From: an uncultured bacterium
GTDB taxonomy: Bacteria > Verrucomicrobiota > Kiritimatiellia > RFP12 > UBA1067
Reading direction: 5' to 3'
Length of the DNA: 37,944 nt
Assembly (NCBI GenBank): GCA_902761275.1
Contig: CACWJS010000020.1
Location: forward strand, 1-37,944
The notes beneath the pieces were generated by a model that saw only the letters and a list, made by a program, of their open reading frames with translations, ran no database searches and was not told the DNA's origin. Shown piece after piece: positions 23,397 through 32,404 of the stretch (the first letter of the stretch is position 1; each line of letters opens with the position of its first letter). A program made the translations under genes and the position numbers.

Positions 23397-23866
23397 GCCC
23401 GCTGATCCTTATTGCGGCAATAGCCGTCAGAAATCCGTTTTGGCCCATCGGCTTCGAGGGCGAAAGGGAAACAATTTCCGCAGAGCCAATCGTCGACGTC
23501 AAGGCGACGACAACTCCATCTGATGAAGACACTGCGACGGCTGGCGCAGTCGCGCGCTCTTCGCAGACAATCTCCGACCGTCACTGGAGCGAAGCGCGCA
23601 AGACGCTGAAAACCAGTGGTATAACGGTTGTGACGGGCAGAGACGGCACAAGGCGCCAATGCATAATGCTTAATGGCCTCGCCTACGGGGACGGTGATCT
23701 TGTATCCGTCAACCACAACGGACGACGCTTCACCTGGCGCGTCAAGGGGCTCACCGAAAAGGACACGGTAAAGCTCACACGCGTCCGCGCCAAGACGATA
23801 GAAGACGCCCCGCCAGACGAAAGCAAATTGAAAGACATTCTCACCCAGAAGGAGAACAAGAAATGA
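23393..23866 (+). CDS. PilP/GspC-like periplasmic linker protein
   Basis: About 157 residues from the ATG at 23393, which overlaps the pilO-like stop. A short hydrophobic start (LILIAAIAV) leads straight into RNPFWPIGF, the sequence feature by which PilP and GspC proteins begin their mature part. The C-terminal half (TVVTGRDGTRRQCIMLNGLAYGDGD, then FTWRVKGLTEKDTVKL) looks like the HR/beta domain that touches the secretin N0 domain. The leader is very short and has no lipobox. The longer reading from 23363 is less likely. Confidence 0.68.
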   Translation: MSPLILIAAIAVRNPFWPIGFEGERETISAEPIVDVKATTTPSDEDTATAGAVARSSQTISDRHWSEARKTLKTSGITVVTGRDGTRRQCIMLNGLAYGDGDLVSVNHNGRRFTWRVKGLTEKDTVKLTRVRAKTIEDAPPDESKLKDILTQKENKK

Positions 23867-25947
23867 AACGCTTCTCTATAGCACTATTCGCGATGATCAT
23901 CACGGCGGCGATTGCACAAGAGCCAGCCGCACCCGCGAAGGACGAGACGAAAGGAGCGGCCGCAACTCCGCTTGCGGAAACGGCTGCCTCAAACGTTGAC
24001 GACGCGACGGCACTGCAGGACGAAGGGACTGACGAGATCGACCTCGAAGAAGACGATTCGGCCATTGCAGCAAAAAAACCGCAGATAAAGGGCGAAATGT
24101 CCGAAGGCACGATGTCTCTCGTCGACATCGACTGCGATGACGCAACGCTCGCAGACATACTCCGCCAGTTCAGGAAGACTACGGGCGCTAATATAATATC
24201 CGACGACTCTACAAATCTCCAGAGGCGCGTATCCGTCTCTCTCAAGCATGTTCCGTGGCTTCAGGGCATGACGGCGATTCTCGGTTCACGTGGCTTCCGA
24301 GTCGAGATAAGAGACAACATCTACAGAGTCGTCGAAGATTTGCAGTTGATCCCCGTGTCTACTCGGACGTTTAAACTAAACCATGCGTCAGCGAAAGAAC
24401 TTGCCGACCTGTTCAACGCGACATACGCACCGAAGGATCCTGCCGGTAAAATAAAATCACCAATCGCATCAAGCTTCCCAGGAGCAAACGTCGTCGTTGT
24501 TACTACAACCGACAAGATACTCTCCGACTGCGAGGCAATCATAGCGGCAGTAGACGAAGCCGTCGCCCAGATATACATCGAAGCGCGCTTTATAGAACTT
24601 TCCACGGAAGCCATGCACAAGCTCGGAATGCAGTGGGACTCGCTTGAAAGCTGGGGTGCTTCCGTAAGAAACATCTCCGGCGGCTGGGAATACAACAATG
24701 GTCGCGCTGCAAACTACGGGATGCCGATGACGGCTAGGTCTCCGTCGTCCTCGTCCAGCGACTCCAAATCAGCCAACGCCAGCACCTCGCTCTCCGGTAG
24801 CTCCGCCAGCTCATCTGCATCCTCGTCGTCCTCTACGTCCAAGAGCTCCTCCGACTCCATGACATACACAGGCCTTGTCCCCAACTCTATTGGCGAAGCC
24901 ACCAAAGCAGGTCGCGACGCATCAGACATGGCATGGCACAACGCCCGCGGGTTCTCCGGACAGCTCTCCATGGACGACTTCCGCCTTGCGATGAGCGCCT
25001 TCGAGCAGATGTCCGACGCAAAGGTCTTCTCAAACCCGAAGATCATCGTCTCGAACGGCAAGGAGGCGAAGGTCGACATGACGACAAAGTATCCGAACGT
25101 CACGATCGACTCCAACTACACTGGACAAAACTCTCAAAACCTCTCAATCTCCACCAAGCTTGACACCATCCCAGGCGAAGACAAGTTTATGTTCGCGAAG
25201 GAGGCGTTCTTCAGCTGGGGCATCGAGCTTTCTGTTACCCCTCGCATCTCGCCAGATGGCCTCATCTCCGTCGAGATCGTCCCGACGATCAGCGACTGCA
25301 CCGGCTATCTCACGGTCAACTCGAGCCAAGAGACCGACACGCCCTACACGCAGTACCCGATTATCGAGGTGAAGCGCCTCACGACGGAGTTCACAATGAA
25401 GGACGGCGCGACAGCCGTCATCGGAGGCCTTTCAAAGTCTGCTGAAGAAGACGTCGACTCTGGCATCCCGTATCTCCGCAAAATCCCATGGGTTGGTCAA
25501 AAGCTGTTCGGCTGGAAGAGCCGCCAAAAAGTCCAGAAGGAGATTCTCGTCTTCGTGACCATCGGCATTGCCGACCCCTCCAACCTCCCGAAGGACATTG
25601 GCCTTCCGAAGAATGCAATACTTGGCCGCGAATTCGTCCGTGGAAACCAGCTTGAACCAGGCGACCGCGAAGGAACTAGCGCGAAGGTCCTCAAGCTCGA
25701 CATGAGCGAACTTGACAAGCGCGGAAAAAAGAAGTCGCAGGGGAAGGTGACAATCACGCCTGCCAACGGCACCTCGAAGACCATCCCTGAAACAGAGCCG
25801 ACTCCAGCACCGATGCCAGTCGAGAATGCTGCAGAGCCAGCCGAACCACCCGCAACGCCGATTGAGCCCGTCGCGGACACGACCACACCCAAAGACGACA
25901 ATGTTTCGCTGATTTCCGCACTCGCCGAAGAGGCAAAGGAGGAGTAA
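23863..25947 (+). CDS. pilQ: secretin (PilQ/GspD family) with Ser-rich insert
   Basis: A 694-residue outer-membrane channel subunit. A signal peptide (about 1-19) is followed by an acidic Ala-rich linker and an N0/STN-like domain (about 85-165, DATLADILRQFRKTTGANI). The N1-type domain (RTFKLNHASAKELADLFNAT to IIAAVDEAVAQIYIEARFIEL) comes next. The C-terminal secretin domain ends VKRLTTEFTMKDGATAVIGGLSK-x13-PYLRKIPWVGQKLFG-x12-EILVFVTI. Residues about 292-332 are almost pure Ser with Ala, Lys and Thr, an unusual insertion. A Pro/Glu/Thr-rich tail of about 80 residues closes the protein. It overlaps the linker gene and is followed 3 nt later by the LRR gene. Confidence 0.92.
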   Translation: MKRFSIALFAMIITAAIAQEPAAPAKDETKGAAATPLAETAASNVDDATALQDEGTDEIDLEEDDSAIAAKKPQIKGEMSEGTMSLVDIDCDDATLADILRQFRKTTGANIISDDSTNLQRRVSVSLKHVPWLQGMTAILGSRGFRVEIRDNIYRVVEDLQLIPVSTRTFKLNHASAKELADLFNATYAPKDPAGKIKSPIASSFPGANVVVVTTTDKILSDCEAIIAAVDEAVAQIYIEARFIELSTEAMHKLGMQWDSLESWGASVRNISGGWEYNNGRAANYGMPMTARSPSSSSSDSKSANASTSLSGSSASSSASSSSSTSKSSSDSMTYTGLVPNSIGEATKAGRDASDMAWHNARGFSGQLSMDDFRLAMSAFEQMSDAKVFSNPKIIVSNGKEAKVDMTTKYPNVTIDSNYTGQNSQNLSISTKLDTIPGEDKFMFAKEAFFSWGIELSVTPRISPDGLISVEIVPTISDCTGYLTVNSSQETDTPYTQYPIIEVKRLTTEFTMKDGATAVIGGLSKSAEEDVDSGIPYLRKIPWVGQKLFGWKSRQKVQKEILVFVTIGIADPSNLPKDIGLPKNAILGREFVRGNQLEPGDREGTSAKVLKLDMSELDKRGKKKSQGKVTITPANGTSKTIPETEPTPAPMPVENAAEPAEPPATPIEPVADTTTPKDDNVSLISALAEEAKEE

Positions 25948-25950
25948 GCC

Positions 25951-28900
25951 ATGAAAAAGCTGACAGCAACTCTTGCAATTGCCCTCACCACCATTGCCAC
26001 CGCCCACGCTGCGGAAACGACAATAGTCGACTATGGCCAGACCTCAGAAACAACTGTGTTCAACTTGATCTGGGAATACGAAACCAAATCAAGCGACGGA
26101 GTCACGTATGCAGTCATCACAGGCGTGAGAGATTCTGGTTCTGACTACATATCCGGCGCCATCTCCGTGCCTACCTCGGTGGTGGGACCACCGAACGGGC
26201 CAGGCTACATCGTCAAGGAAATAGCAGACGGCGCATTCGCCAACCAAATCGGCATAACTTCAGTCTCCATACCCTTAACAGTGGCGAAAATCGGCACTGG
26301 CGTTTTTACCGGATGTTCTGTTCTATCGGAAATCACCGTGGACAGCAACAACCCATGGCTCACCTCGCTTGACGGGGCTCTCTATGACAAAGACTTTACG
26401 ACGATCTTCGCATTCCCTGCCCTTGCCGAGACGATTGTTCTTCCTACATCCTTGGAGACAATCTCCTCTGAAGCTTTCGCAGGGGCACACCGGATTGTTT
26501 CACTAGATGTCCCCGAAAACGTTGTCGCGATTGGCGCTCGTGCGTTCAAAGGCTGTACTCGCCTCGAATCAATATCATTCAAAGGCAATGCACCTGCTGC
26601 CGACAGTTCCATCATCCAAGGGGCAAATGCGAACCTCGTCTTCCATAAAAAGTCTAATTCTACAGGATGGAGCACACCTCCGTGGAGTGGCTTAAACCTG
26701 CTGGACAGCGAATCTGACCAGGCTTCTGGAATCATCTCCACAAGTTTCGGACAGGTTATCTGGCGTTACCGCGTCCGGCAAGGAGAGGTCGAGATATACA
26801 ACAACGGCAGCGCGGCGGTTCCAACATCAACAACCCAGACATACAGCTACGACGAGGAACACAACACATGGGTTGGAAATGGAAGGCTCATAGTCCCTTC
26901 TTCGCTTGATGGTTATCCTGTAACAGGAATTGGCGACGGGGCCTTCACCAAATGCGCGGCATTAACCGAAATTGAATTGCCTTCGACAATTAAACACATC
27001 GGCAACCGGCCATTCTCAGAATCATCAATCACCGCACTCTCCCTGCCCGACTCACTTCGCGTCCTTGACGGCAATCCACTCTCTGGTTGTGACACAATTC
27101 TCTCTATAACGATCTCGCCCGACAACTCCTACTTTGCAATTGTCGACGGCATTCTATACGATAAGGACATACGGTTACTCATCGGATGCCCCGCAAGAAA
27201 AGAAACCGCCTCTATTGCCTCAACCGTCACCTCAATCGGTGACGAAGCGTTTTACGGATGCTTTCGCTTGCGAGAATTAACGTTGCCAATTACACTGTCA
27301 GAGATAGGCGATCAGGCCTTTCGAGGCGCGGTGCGCCTAACCTCACTTGAGCTTCCAGTGGCAATGGTCGAAATCGGGCAAGCAGCATTCGCAGACTGCA
27401 CAGCACTCATCGCAGTGACATACTGCGGTGACGCTCCCAACGCGGCTGATGACATTTACAATGGAACACCAGAAACATTGACGTCATCTGCCTTTGAAAA
27501 CGCAAAAGGATTCACTTCCGGCACATGGAAAGGACGTCCAATCGAACTGATGCCGAGTACTACACCAAAGTCAGGATCCTATCTGGACAACAACGGCATT
27601 TCGTGGTCTTATGTAATTGAGAATGGCAAAGCAGTAGTACAATCCGCATCTGCAACCGGCGACAATCTGACGATCTCAATCCCTAAGGAAATAAACGGCC
27701 TGGAACTCGGCGGGATAAAATCTGACGCACTCGATGGACTTTCTGGCGTCAAGGCATACAGAAGCGAATCAAGCCTATACAAGACGAGAAACGGGTGTCT
27801 CTACTCAGCTGATGGGACGGCACTCTTGCGTGTTCCAGACTCACTCGTGCTGCCATACAGCGTCACTACTGAGATCTCGTCCAGCAAGGTGACGGTGACG
27901 ATAGTACCAGGCTTAAAGGACTCCGGCAACCCTGGCAATGACGGAACGTCAATAACGACAAACACCACCTCCATATCGTCGTCGCGCACAACAGAAAAGA
28001 TTGACGGGGACATATCCTTTGATGCATTACTGTCAGGCGTCACCACAATCGCGGATCATGCTTTCTACGGATGCAACAGCCACCTTGAAAATGAAAACAC
28101 CTCAACCTCCGAGACTCTTCCAGGCGAGACGGGCTTCCTTGGAACGAGCGGCAATGTATACGTCCGCACGTCCGAACTGGAAACTACTACAAAAACGACA
28201 TACAACACGACGCTCGCCCTTCCTGCCACTGTAAAAACCGTCGGTGCCAACGCCTTCGAAGGAAGCGGCGTCGTGCCGTCTAGAACATGGGGCTCGCAAA
28301 ACTCGGCACCAGGAAACTCATCTGCCAAGCTGCGACTACAGAACGGTGATGCCGCGAAACTCGAGGAAAGCACCAGCTACATCGGCTGGATTGAGCAGAA
28401 TGGCAAAATCGTCGGCACGGCGACGGTTAAGACAGGAAAAACGCGAAATGGCGTAATCAAGACAAGCGGAAGCTTCGTAATGATTGGCGCAAAGAAGACA
28501 AAGATCAAGAATACGGCGGACCTCACGAACATTGACGGCTTAACGCTCGTTAAAGACCTGTCGGCATCAAAATCCGATGCGACAATATTTAATACCTTCA
28601 AGGGCAAGTGCTGGACCATCGCACTAATGACGTCCGACTCTAGTGCTCCCCTTCTCGATGGCTACACGACGCTTTCCATCGCGATACAGACGAAGGGCAA
28701 AGTGCGCATAACGGGAAACACCGCAGACGGCACCAAGATAGCGGCATCGGCACAGATGGTTGTCGACGGAAATACGTTCAAGATCCCCGTCACAGCGCAA
28801 CTATACTCCGCCAAGCGCGGCGGATTCGCTACAGTCTTCGTTGTCGATGAAGCAGGCGAGATTTCCGTCGACAGAACTTCAGTCGGATTCACGGCAATCC

Positions 28901-29202
28901 TTGGCGGAGCCCCAGTCCATGCCGCACTAACGACCATCGCTTCCGCACCACGCGGAAACGCCCTTTCGGGAGACATCTCGATATGGGGCGCTGCAGACGA
29001 CGGATACTCGCTGGCAGAAACCTTGGGGTGGAAGCCACGCTATACAAAAAACTCCGGACAATTCCATGGGAAAATCAACCTAATCAAGAATTCCAACGCC
29101 AAGCGCATTCGCGCTACCGTAACTGGCGTCGTGGTAGACGGAGTCGGCTATGGCACGGTGGTAGTCAAAGGCGTACGCAGCTGGAAAGCCGAGGTCAAAT
29201 AG
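25951..29202 (+). CDS. large secreted LRR_5 (BspA-like) protein
   Basis: A 1083-residue protein with a signal peptide (MKKLTATLAIALTTIATAHA). Many LRR_5 units are seen, in the form I-x2-GAFxxC-x-L-x2-I-x-LPxSLxxIG (for example DGAFTKCAALTEIELPSTIKHIG and EAFYGCFRLRELTLPITLSEIG). They occur in at least two blocks, about 75-215 and 320-480, each opened by a WEY/WRYRV-type strand region. A degenerate third block near 650-790 follows. The last 270 residues carry strand-rich repeats (GKTRNGVIKTSGSFVM and GKVRITGNTADGTKIAAS). It is the last gene of the pilM operon, so a role as cargo, surface or adhesion partner of the secretin is likely but inferred. Confidence 0.85.
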   Translation: MKKLTATLAIALTTIATAHAAETTIVDYGQTSETTVFNLIWEYETKSSDGVTYAVITGVRDSGSDYISGAISVPTSVVGPPNGPGYIVKEIADGAFANQIGITSVSIPLTVAKIGTGVFTGCSVLSEITVDSNNPWLTSLDGALYDKDFTTIFAFPALAETIVLPTSLETISSEAFAGAHRIVSLDVPENVVAIGARAFKGCTRLESISFKGNAPAADSSIIQGANANLVFHKKSNSTGWSTPPWSGLNLLDSESDQASGIISTSFGQVIWRYRVRQGEVEIYNNGSAAVPTSTTQTYSYDEEHNTWVGNGRLIVPSSLDGYPVTGIGDGAFTKCAALTEIELPSTIKHIGNRPFSESSITALSLPDSLRVLDGNPLSGCDTILSITISPDNSYFAIVDGILYDKDIRLLIGCPARKETASIASTVTSIGDEAFYGCFRLRELTLPITLSEIGDQAFRGAVRLTSLELPVAMVEIGQAAFADCTALIAVTYCGDAPNAADDIYNGTPETLTSSAFENAKGFTSGTWKGRPIELMPSTTPKSGSYLDNNGISWSYVIENGKAVVQSASATGDNLTISIPKEINGLELGGIKSDALDGLSGVKAYRSESSLYKTRNGCLYSADGTALLRVPDSLVLPYSVTTEISSSKVTVTIVPGLKDSGNPGNDGTSITTNTTSISSSRTTEKIDGDISFDALLSGVTTIADHAFYGCNSHLENENTSTSETLPGETGFLGTSGNVYVRTSELETTTKTTYNTTLALPATVKTVGANAFEGSGVVPSRTWGSQNSAPGNSSAKLRLQNGDAAKLEESTSYIGWIEQNGKIVGTATVKTGKTRNGVIKTSGSFVMIGAKKTKIKNTADLTNIDGLTLVKDLSASKSDATIFNTFKGKCWTIALMTSDSSAPLLDGYTTLSIAIQTKGKVRITGNTADGTKIAASAQMVVDGNTFKIPVTAQLYSAKRGGFATVFVVDEAGEISVDRTSVGFTAILGGAPVHAALTTIASAPRGNALSGDISIWGAADDGYSLAETLGWKPRYTKNSGQFHGKINLIKNSNAKRIRATVTGVVVDGVGYGTVVVKGVRSWKAEVK

Positions 29203-29211
29203 CAGAAAGCA

Positions 29212-30630
29212 TCAGGACCTGCGCTCCGACATTCCCGGTATGCCCAGGATGGCACGGTACTTCGCTACCGTCCTGCGGGCGACCGGGAACCCTTCTTTCT
29301 TGAGCAGTTCCGAAATCCTGTCGTCCGACAGCGGGTGCGATTTGTCCTCTTCGGCGATTATCGCGGCAAGTCGTTCGCGAAGCGCGTCCTTCGTTACCTG
29401 TTCGCCTGATTCTGTCGTGATTCCGGATGTGAAAAACTTGCGGAGCTCGACAGTTCCCTTCGGCGTCGAAGCGTATTTGTCGCGGACGGTGCGCGACACC
29501 GTCGCGTGGTGAACGCCAGTCTTCTCCGCTATTTCCTGCATCGTCATCGGCCTTAGGCCCTTAAGCCCGTTCTCGAAAAATCCGGGTTGGGCGTCGAAGA
29601 TCGCCTGCGCGATGTCGGTGATTGTCTGCTGGCGGCGTTCGACCGCCTCGACGAGAGAGTTTGCCGCCGCTATGCGCTGGCGTATGTAGCTCTTCGTCTC
29701 CTTGTCGACATTTGGATCCGCAAGCATCTTCAGATACTTCGGCGAGATATGCACCTCGGGCAAGCTCCTGTCGTCAACTCTCGCTTTCCATCCCTCTTCG
29801 GTCTTGACGACATGCACCTCGGGATGAACATAGCTTATCGACTTTCCAGCGAGGTCATACGCGCGGCCTGGGCGCGGCTCAAGCGTGCGAAGCGCCCTCA
29901 AAACGTCGGCGTAGCGTTCGTGCGAAATTCCGAGGTCGCGCTCAATGACGGCGATGCGCCCTTCTGCCATGTCCTCGAAATGGCGCTCGATAAGTGCGCG
30001 CACTTCTTCCTGATACGGCGAGCCGTCTAATTTGTCTATCTGCGCAAGCAGACATTCCTGGGGGGTACGCGCGCCACACCCTGGAGGGTCGAGCTGCATT
30101 ATCTCCTTGAGGACGGCGAGAATCTTCTCCTCGCTCTCGCCTGAAACCATTACGATGTCAGGAATCGAACCAATGAAACGCCCGTCGGCGTTAAGCTCGC
30201 CTATCAGCATCTCCGCGAGCGGAAGATCCTTCTCGTCGATGTCGGACATCTTGAGCTGCGCAAGGAGATGTTCTTCCAGCGTCTCCTCCTTAGTCTGCCT
30301 GTCGAAGAACCGCTGGCGTCTCTCGTCCGCATCCTCGTCACGCGTTATCGCTGCGGCGGCGCCGAACTCGGGCTCGTAGTCCTCGTCAGGGGAATCGGAG
30401 TCTTCGACGCTCTCGTCACGCTCCATTTCGCGCACCTTCTCCGAAACAGTTGTCTTCTCAAGCGTCGCCTCTATGTCCTCAATGCAGGGATTGCGGCTCA
30501 TCTCATCGTAAAGCCGCTGGCGGAGCTCGGGAAGACTCATCGCAAGAAGCTCAAGCCCCTGCCGCATCTGCGGAGCAAGAGTCTGGCTCTGCGTAAGCTT
30601 CTGCCGTAGCTCGCCTGAAAGACCTGGCAT
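29212..30630 (-). CDS. rpoN: RNA polymerase sigma54 factor RpoN
   Basis: A 472-residue alternative sigma factor that recognises -24/-12 promoters and needs an AAA+ activator. Region I is the Gln/Leu-rich start (QSQTLAPQMRQGLELLAMSLPEL), region II is acidic, and the core-binding domain is followed by the HTH (TMQEIAEKTGVHHATVSRTV). The RpoN box is ARRTVAKYR (451-459). The start ATG at 30630 overlaps the ATPase stop as TGATG; the longer open frame upstream is the ATPase gene's shadow. It converges with the LRR gene with only 9 nt between stop codons. Confidence 0.97.
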   Translation of the reverse strand: MPGLSGELRQKLTQSQTLAPQMRQGLELLAMSLPELRQRLYDEMSRNPCIEDIEATLEKTTVSEKVREMERDESVEDSDSPDEDYEPEFGAAAAITRDEDADERRQRFFDRQTKEETLEEHLLAQLKMSDIDEKDLPLAEMLIGELNADGRFIGSIPDIVMVSGESEEKILAVLKEIMQLDPPGCGARTPQECLLAQIDKLDGSPYQEEVRALIERHFEDMAEGRIAVIERDLGISHERYADVLRALRTLEPRPGRAYDLAGKSISYVHPEVHVVKTEEGWKARVDDRSLPEVHISPKYLKMLADPNVDKETKSYIRQRIAAANSLVEAVERRQQTITDIAQAIFDAQPGFFENGLKGLRPMTMQEIAEKTGVHHATVSRTVRDKYASTPKGTVELRKFFTSGITTESGEQVTKDALRERLAAIIAEEDKSHPLSDDRISELLKKEGFPVARRTVAKYRAILGIPGMSERRS

Positions 30631-32318
30631 CACTGATCTTCCGTGACGCGCAAGATTTCCTTGACGCTCGTGACGCCCGCAAACACCTTCGCCCAGCCGT
30701 CCTCGCGCAGAGTCTTCATGCCCTTCGAGAGAGAGATGTTGCGTATCTGAGTCGCGTTCTCGCGGCGAACAATTGCGCCCTCGATATCCTCGTCGACTTC
30801 CAGCACCTCGAAGAGCGCACGGCGGCCCTTGTAGCCGGTCCTTGTGCAGACGTCGCAGCCGGCGGGCTCGAACACCGTATTCCTCTCGGGCGGCGTGTCG
30901 AGCGAGTAGTACTTCATGTCGAGCGGAACTTCCTTCTTGCACTGCGGGCATAGGCGGCGGCAGAGGCGCTGGCCCATCACGCCCGCGACAGCCGAAGCAA
31001 TAAGGAACGGCTCAACGCCCATGTCGATAAGACGCGGGAACGCGCCTGCGGCGTCGTTGGTGTGCAGCGTCGAAAACACCATGTGGCCCGTGAGCGACGC
31101 GTTAATCGCGATCTCGGCCGTCTCGCGGTCGCGAATTTCGCCGACCATGATGATGTCGGGGTCCTGACGCAGGAACGCGCGGAGAGCCCTCGCGAACGTC
31201 ATGCCGATCTCCGACTGCATCTGCACCTGGTTGATGCCGGCCATGTGGTATTCTATCGGGTCCTCGGCCGTCATGATGCGGACGTCAATCTTGTTGACTT
31301 CGGAAAGGAAGGAGTAGAGCGACGTCGACTTGCCGGAGCCCGTAGGCCCAGTCACGAGGAAGATGCCGTTCGGCCGGTGGATGATCTTGCTGACTACCGC
31401 GTAGTCGCGCTCGTTGAAGCCGAGGTCGTCCATCTTGACGAAGTTGCCGCTCTTCGCGAGAAGTCGGAGCGAAATCGACTCGCCGTACGCGGCGGGCATG
31501 GTCGAGACACGGATGTCGATGTCCTGGCCAGCGATGCGGATGCCGATGCGGCCGTCCATCGGGAGACGCTTCTCGGCGATATCGAGGTTCGCCATGACCT
31601 TGATACGAGAGATGATCGCGCTCTTGAGGCGGTTCAGCTGAGGCGGAACGTCGACCTTGTGGAGCATGCCGTCGATGCGGTAGCGGATTCGGAGTTCCGT
31701 CTCCTGCGGCTCGATGTGGATATCGGTCGCGCCCTGGCGGTCGGCTTCAGCGATGATCTGGTTTACGAACTTGACGATCGACGCCTCTTCGCCCATCTCG
31801 TTGACGTCGATCTTCGTCATCGCGCCGATGTCTTCGTCGACGGAATAGCGACCGTCCTCGATCATCTTCTCGATCGCGTCCGCGCCGACGCCGTAGTATT
31901 TCTTTACGGCCTTCTCGACTTCTTCCTTCGGGGCGAGCGAGGTCTTTATGGGGCAGCCCGCGACGAGCCGCAGGCCATCTGCCGCCGAGGTGTCGAACGG
32001 GTCGGAGGTGACGATTGTAAGCGAAGTGCCGTCGGTCTTGAACGGGAGGACGTTGTACTGGTAGACTGCCGACGCGGGAAGTTTCGTGAGTGCGTCTGGG
32101 TTCGGCTGCTGGCGCTCGAGATCGACCGTCTCAAGGCCGAGCGACTTCCCGACCGCAGAAAGGAACTCGATTTCCTTCGCGCCGCCGAACTTGACGGCGG
32201 CCTCGGCGAGCCCCATTCCCGGGTTCGCCGCGCGGTTTTCGGCAATGCGTTGAAGTTGTTCGTCGGAGTAGATTCCGGCGGACTTCAGTATCATGTTTGC
32301 AAGAGAGTTCTCGCTCAT
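30630..32318 (-). CDS. gspE: GspE/PilB family assembly ATPase
   Basis: A 562-residue hexameric ATPase that powers pilin polymerisation. An MshEN-type N-terminal domain (1-140) is followed by N2E and the ATPase core: Walker A GPTGSGKS (324-331), Asp box AEDPIEY, Walker B around 386-394 (QDPDIIMVGEIRD) and the His box STLHTND. A four-Cys zinc site (Cys457, Cys460, Cys488, Cys491) is typical of GspE/PilB and absent from PilT. The ATG at 32318 follows a TAAAAT by 7 nt, so the message is probably leaderless. rpoN follows in the same transcript. The platform protein (PilC/GspF) and prepilin peptidase are not in this window. Confidence 0.95.
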   Translation of the reverse strand: MSENSLANMILKSAGIYSDEQLQRIAENRAANPGMGLAEAAVKFGGAKEIEFLSAVGKSLGLETVDLERQQPNPDALTKLPASAVYQYNVLPFKTDGTSLTIVTSDPFDTSAADGLRLVAGCPIKTSLAPKEEVEKAVKKYYGVGADAIEKMIEDGRYSVDEDIGAMTKIDVNEMGEEASIVKFVNQIIAEADRQGATDIHIEPQETELRIRYRIDGMLHKVDVPPQLNRLKSAIISRIKVMANLDIAEKRLPMDGRIGIRIAGQDIDIRVSTMPAAYGESISLRLLAKSGNFVKMDDLGFNERDYAVVSKIIHRPNGIFLVTGPTGSGKSTSLYSFLSEVNKIDVRIMTAEDPIEYHMAGINQVQMQSEIGMTFARALRAFLRQDPDIIMVGEIRDRETAEIAINASLTGHMVFSTLHTNDAAGAFPRLIDMGVEPFLIASAVAGVMGQRLCRRLCPQCKKEVPLDMKYYSLDTPPERNTVFEPAGCDVCTRTGYKGRRALFEVLEVDEDIEGAIVRRENATQIRNISLSKGMKTLREDGWAKVFAGVTSVKEILRVTEDQ

Positions 32319-32325
32319 GTGCTAT

Positions 32326-32337
32326 ATTTTACCAAAA
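32326..32337 (-). promoter_or_regulatory. extended -10 promoter of gspE-rpoN, leaderless
   Basis: The minus strand reads TTTTTTGGTAAAAT with the hexamer at 32326-32331. It is followed by ATAGCAC (7 nt) and the ATG at 32318. It has the TG extension and no Shine-Dalgarno. It means rpoN can be made from a housekeeping promoter. Confidence 0.62.
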
Positions 32338-32404
32338 AACACCGTGGCCTGTGTTGCGTTTTAACTGTGTGGCCAAGTGCGAACAGTCAGCCCTCATGGA
32401 CACA

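Noticed and set aside
29212..30951. Longer rpoN reading from 30951
   Set aside because: The first 107 residues are an alternative frame of gspE. The RpoN region I begins at the ATG at 30630.
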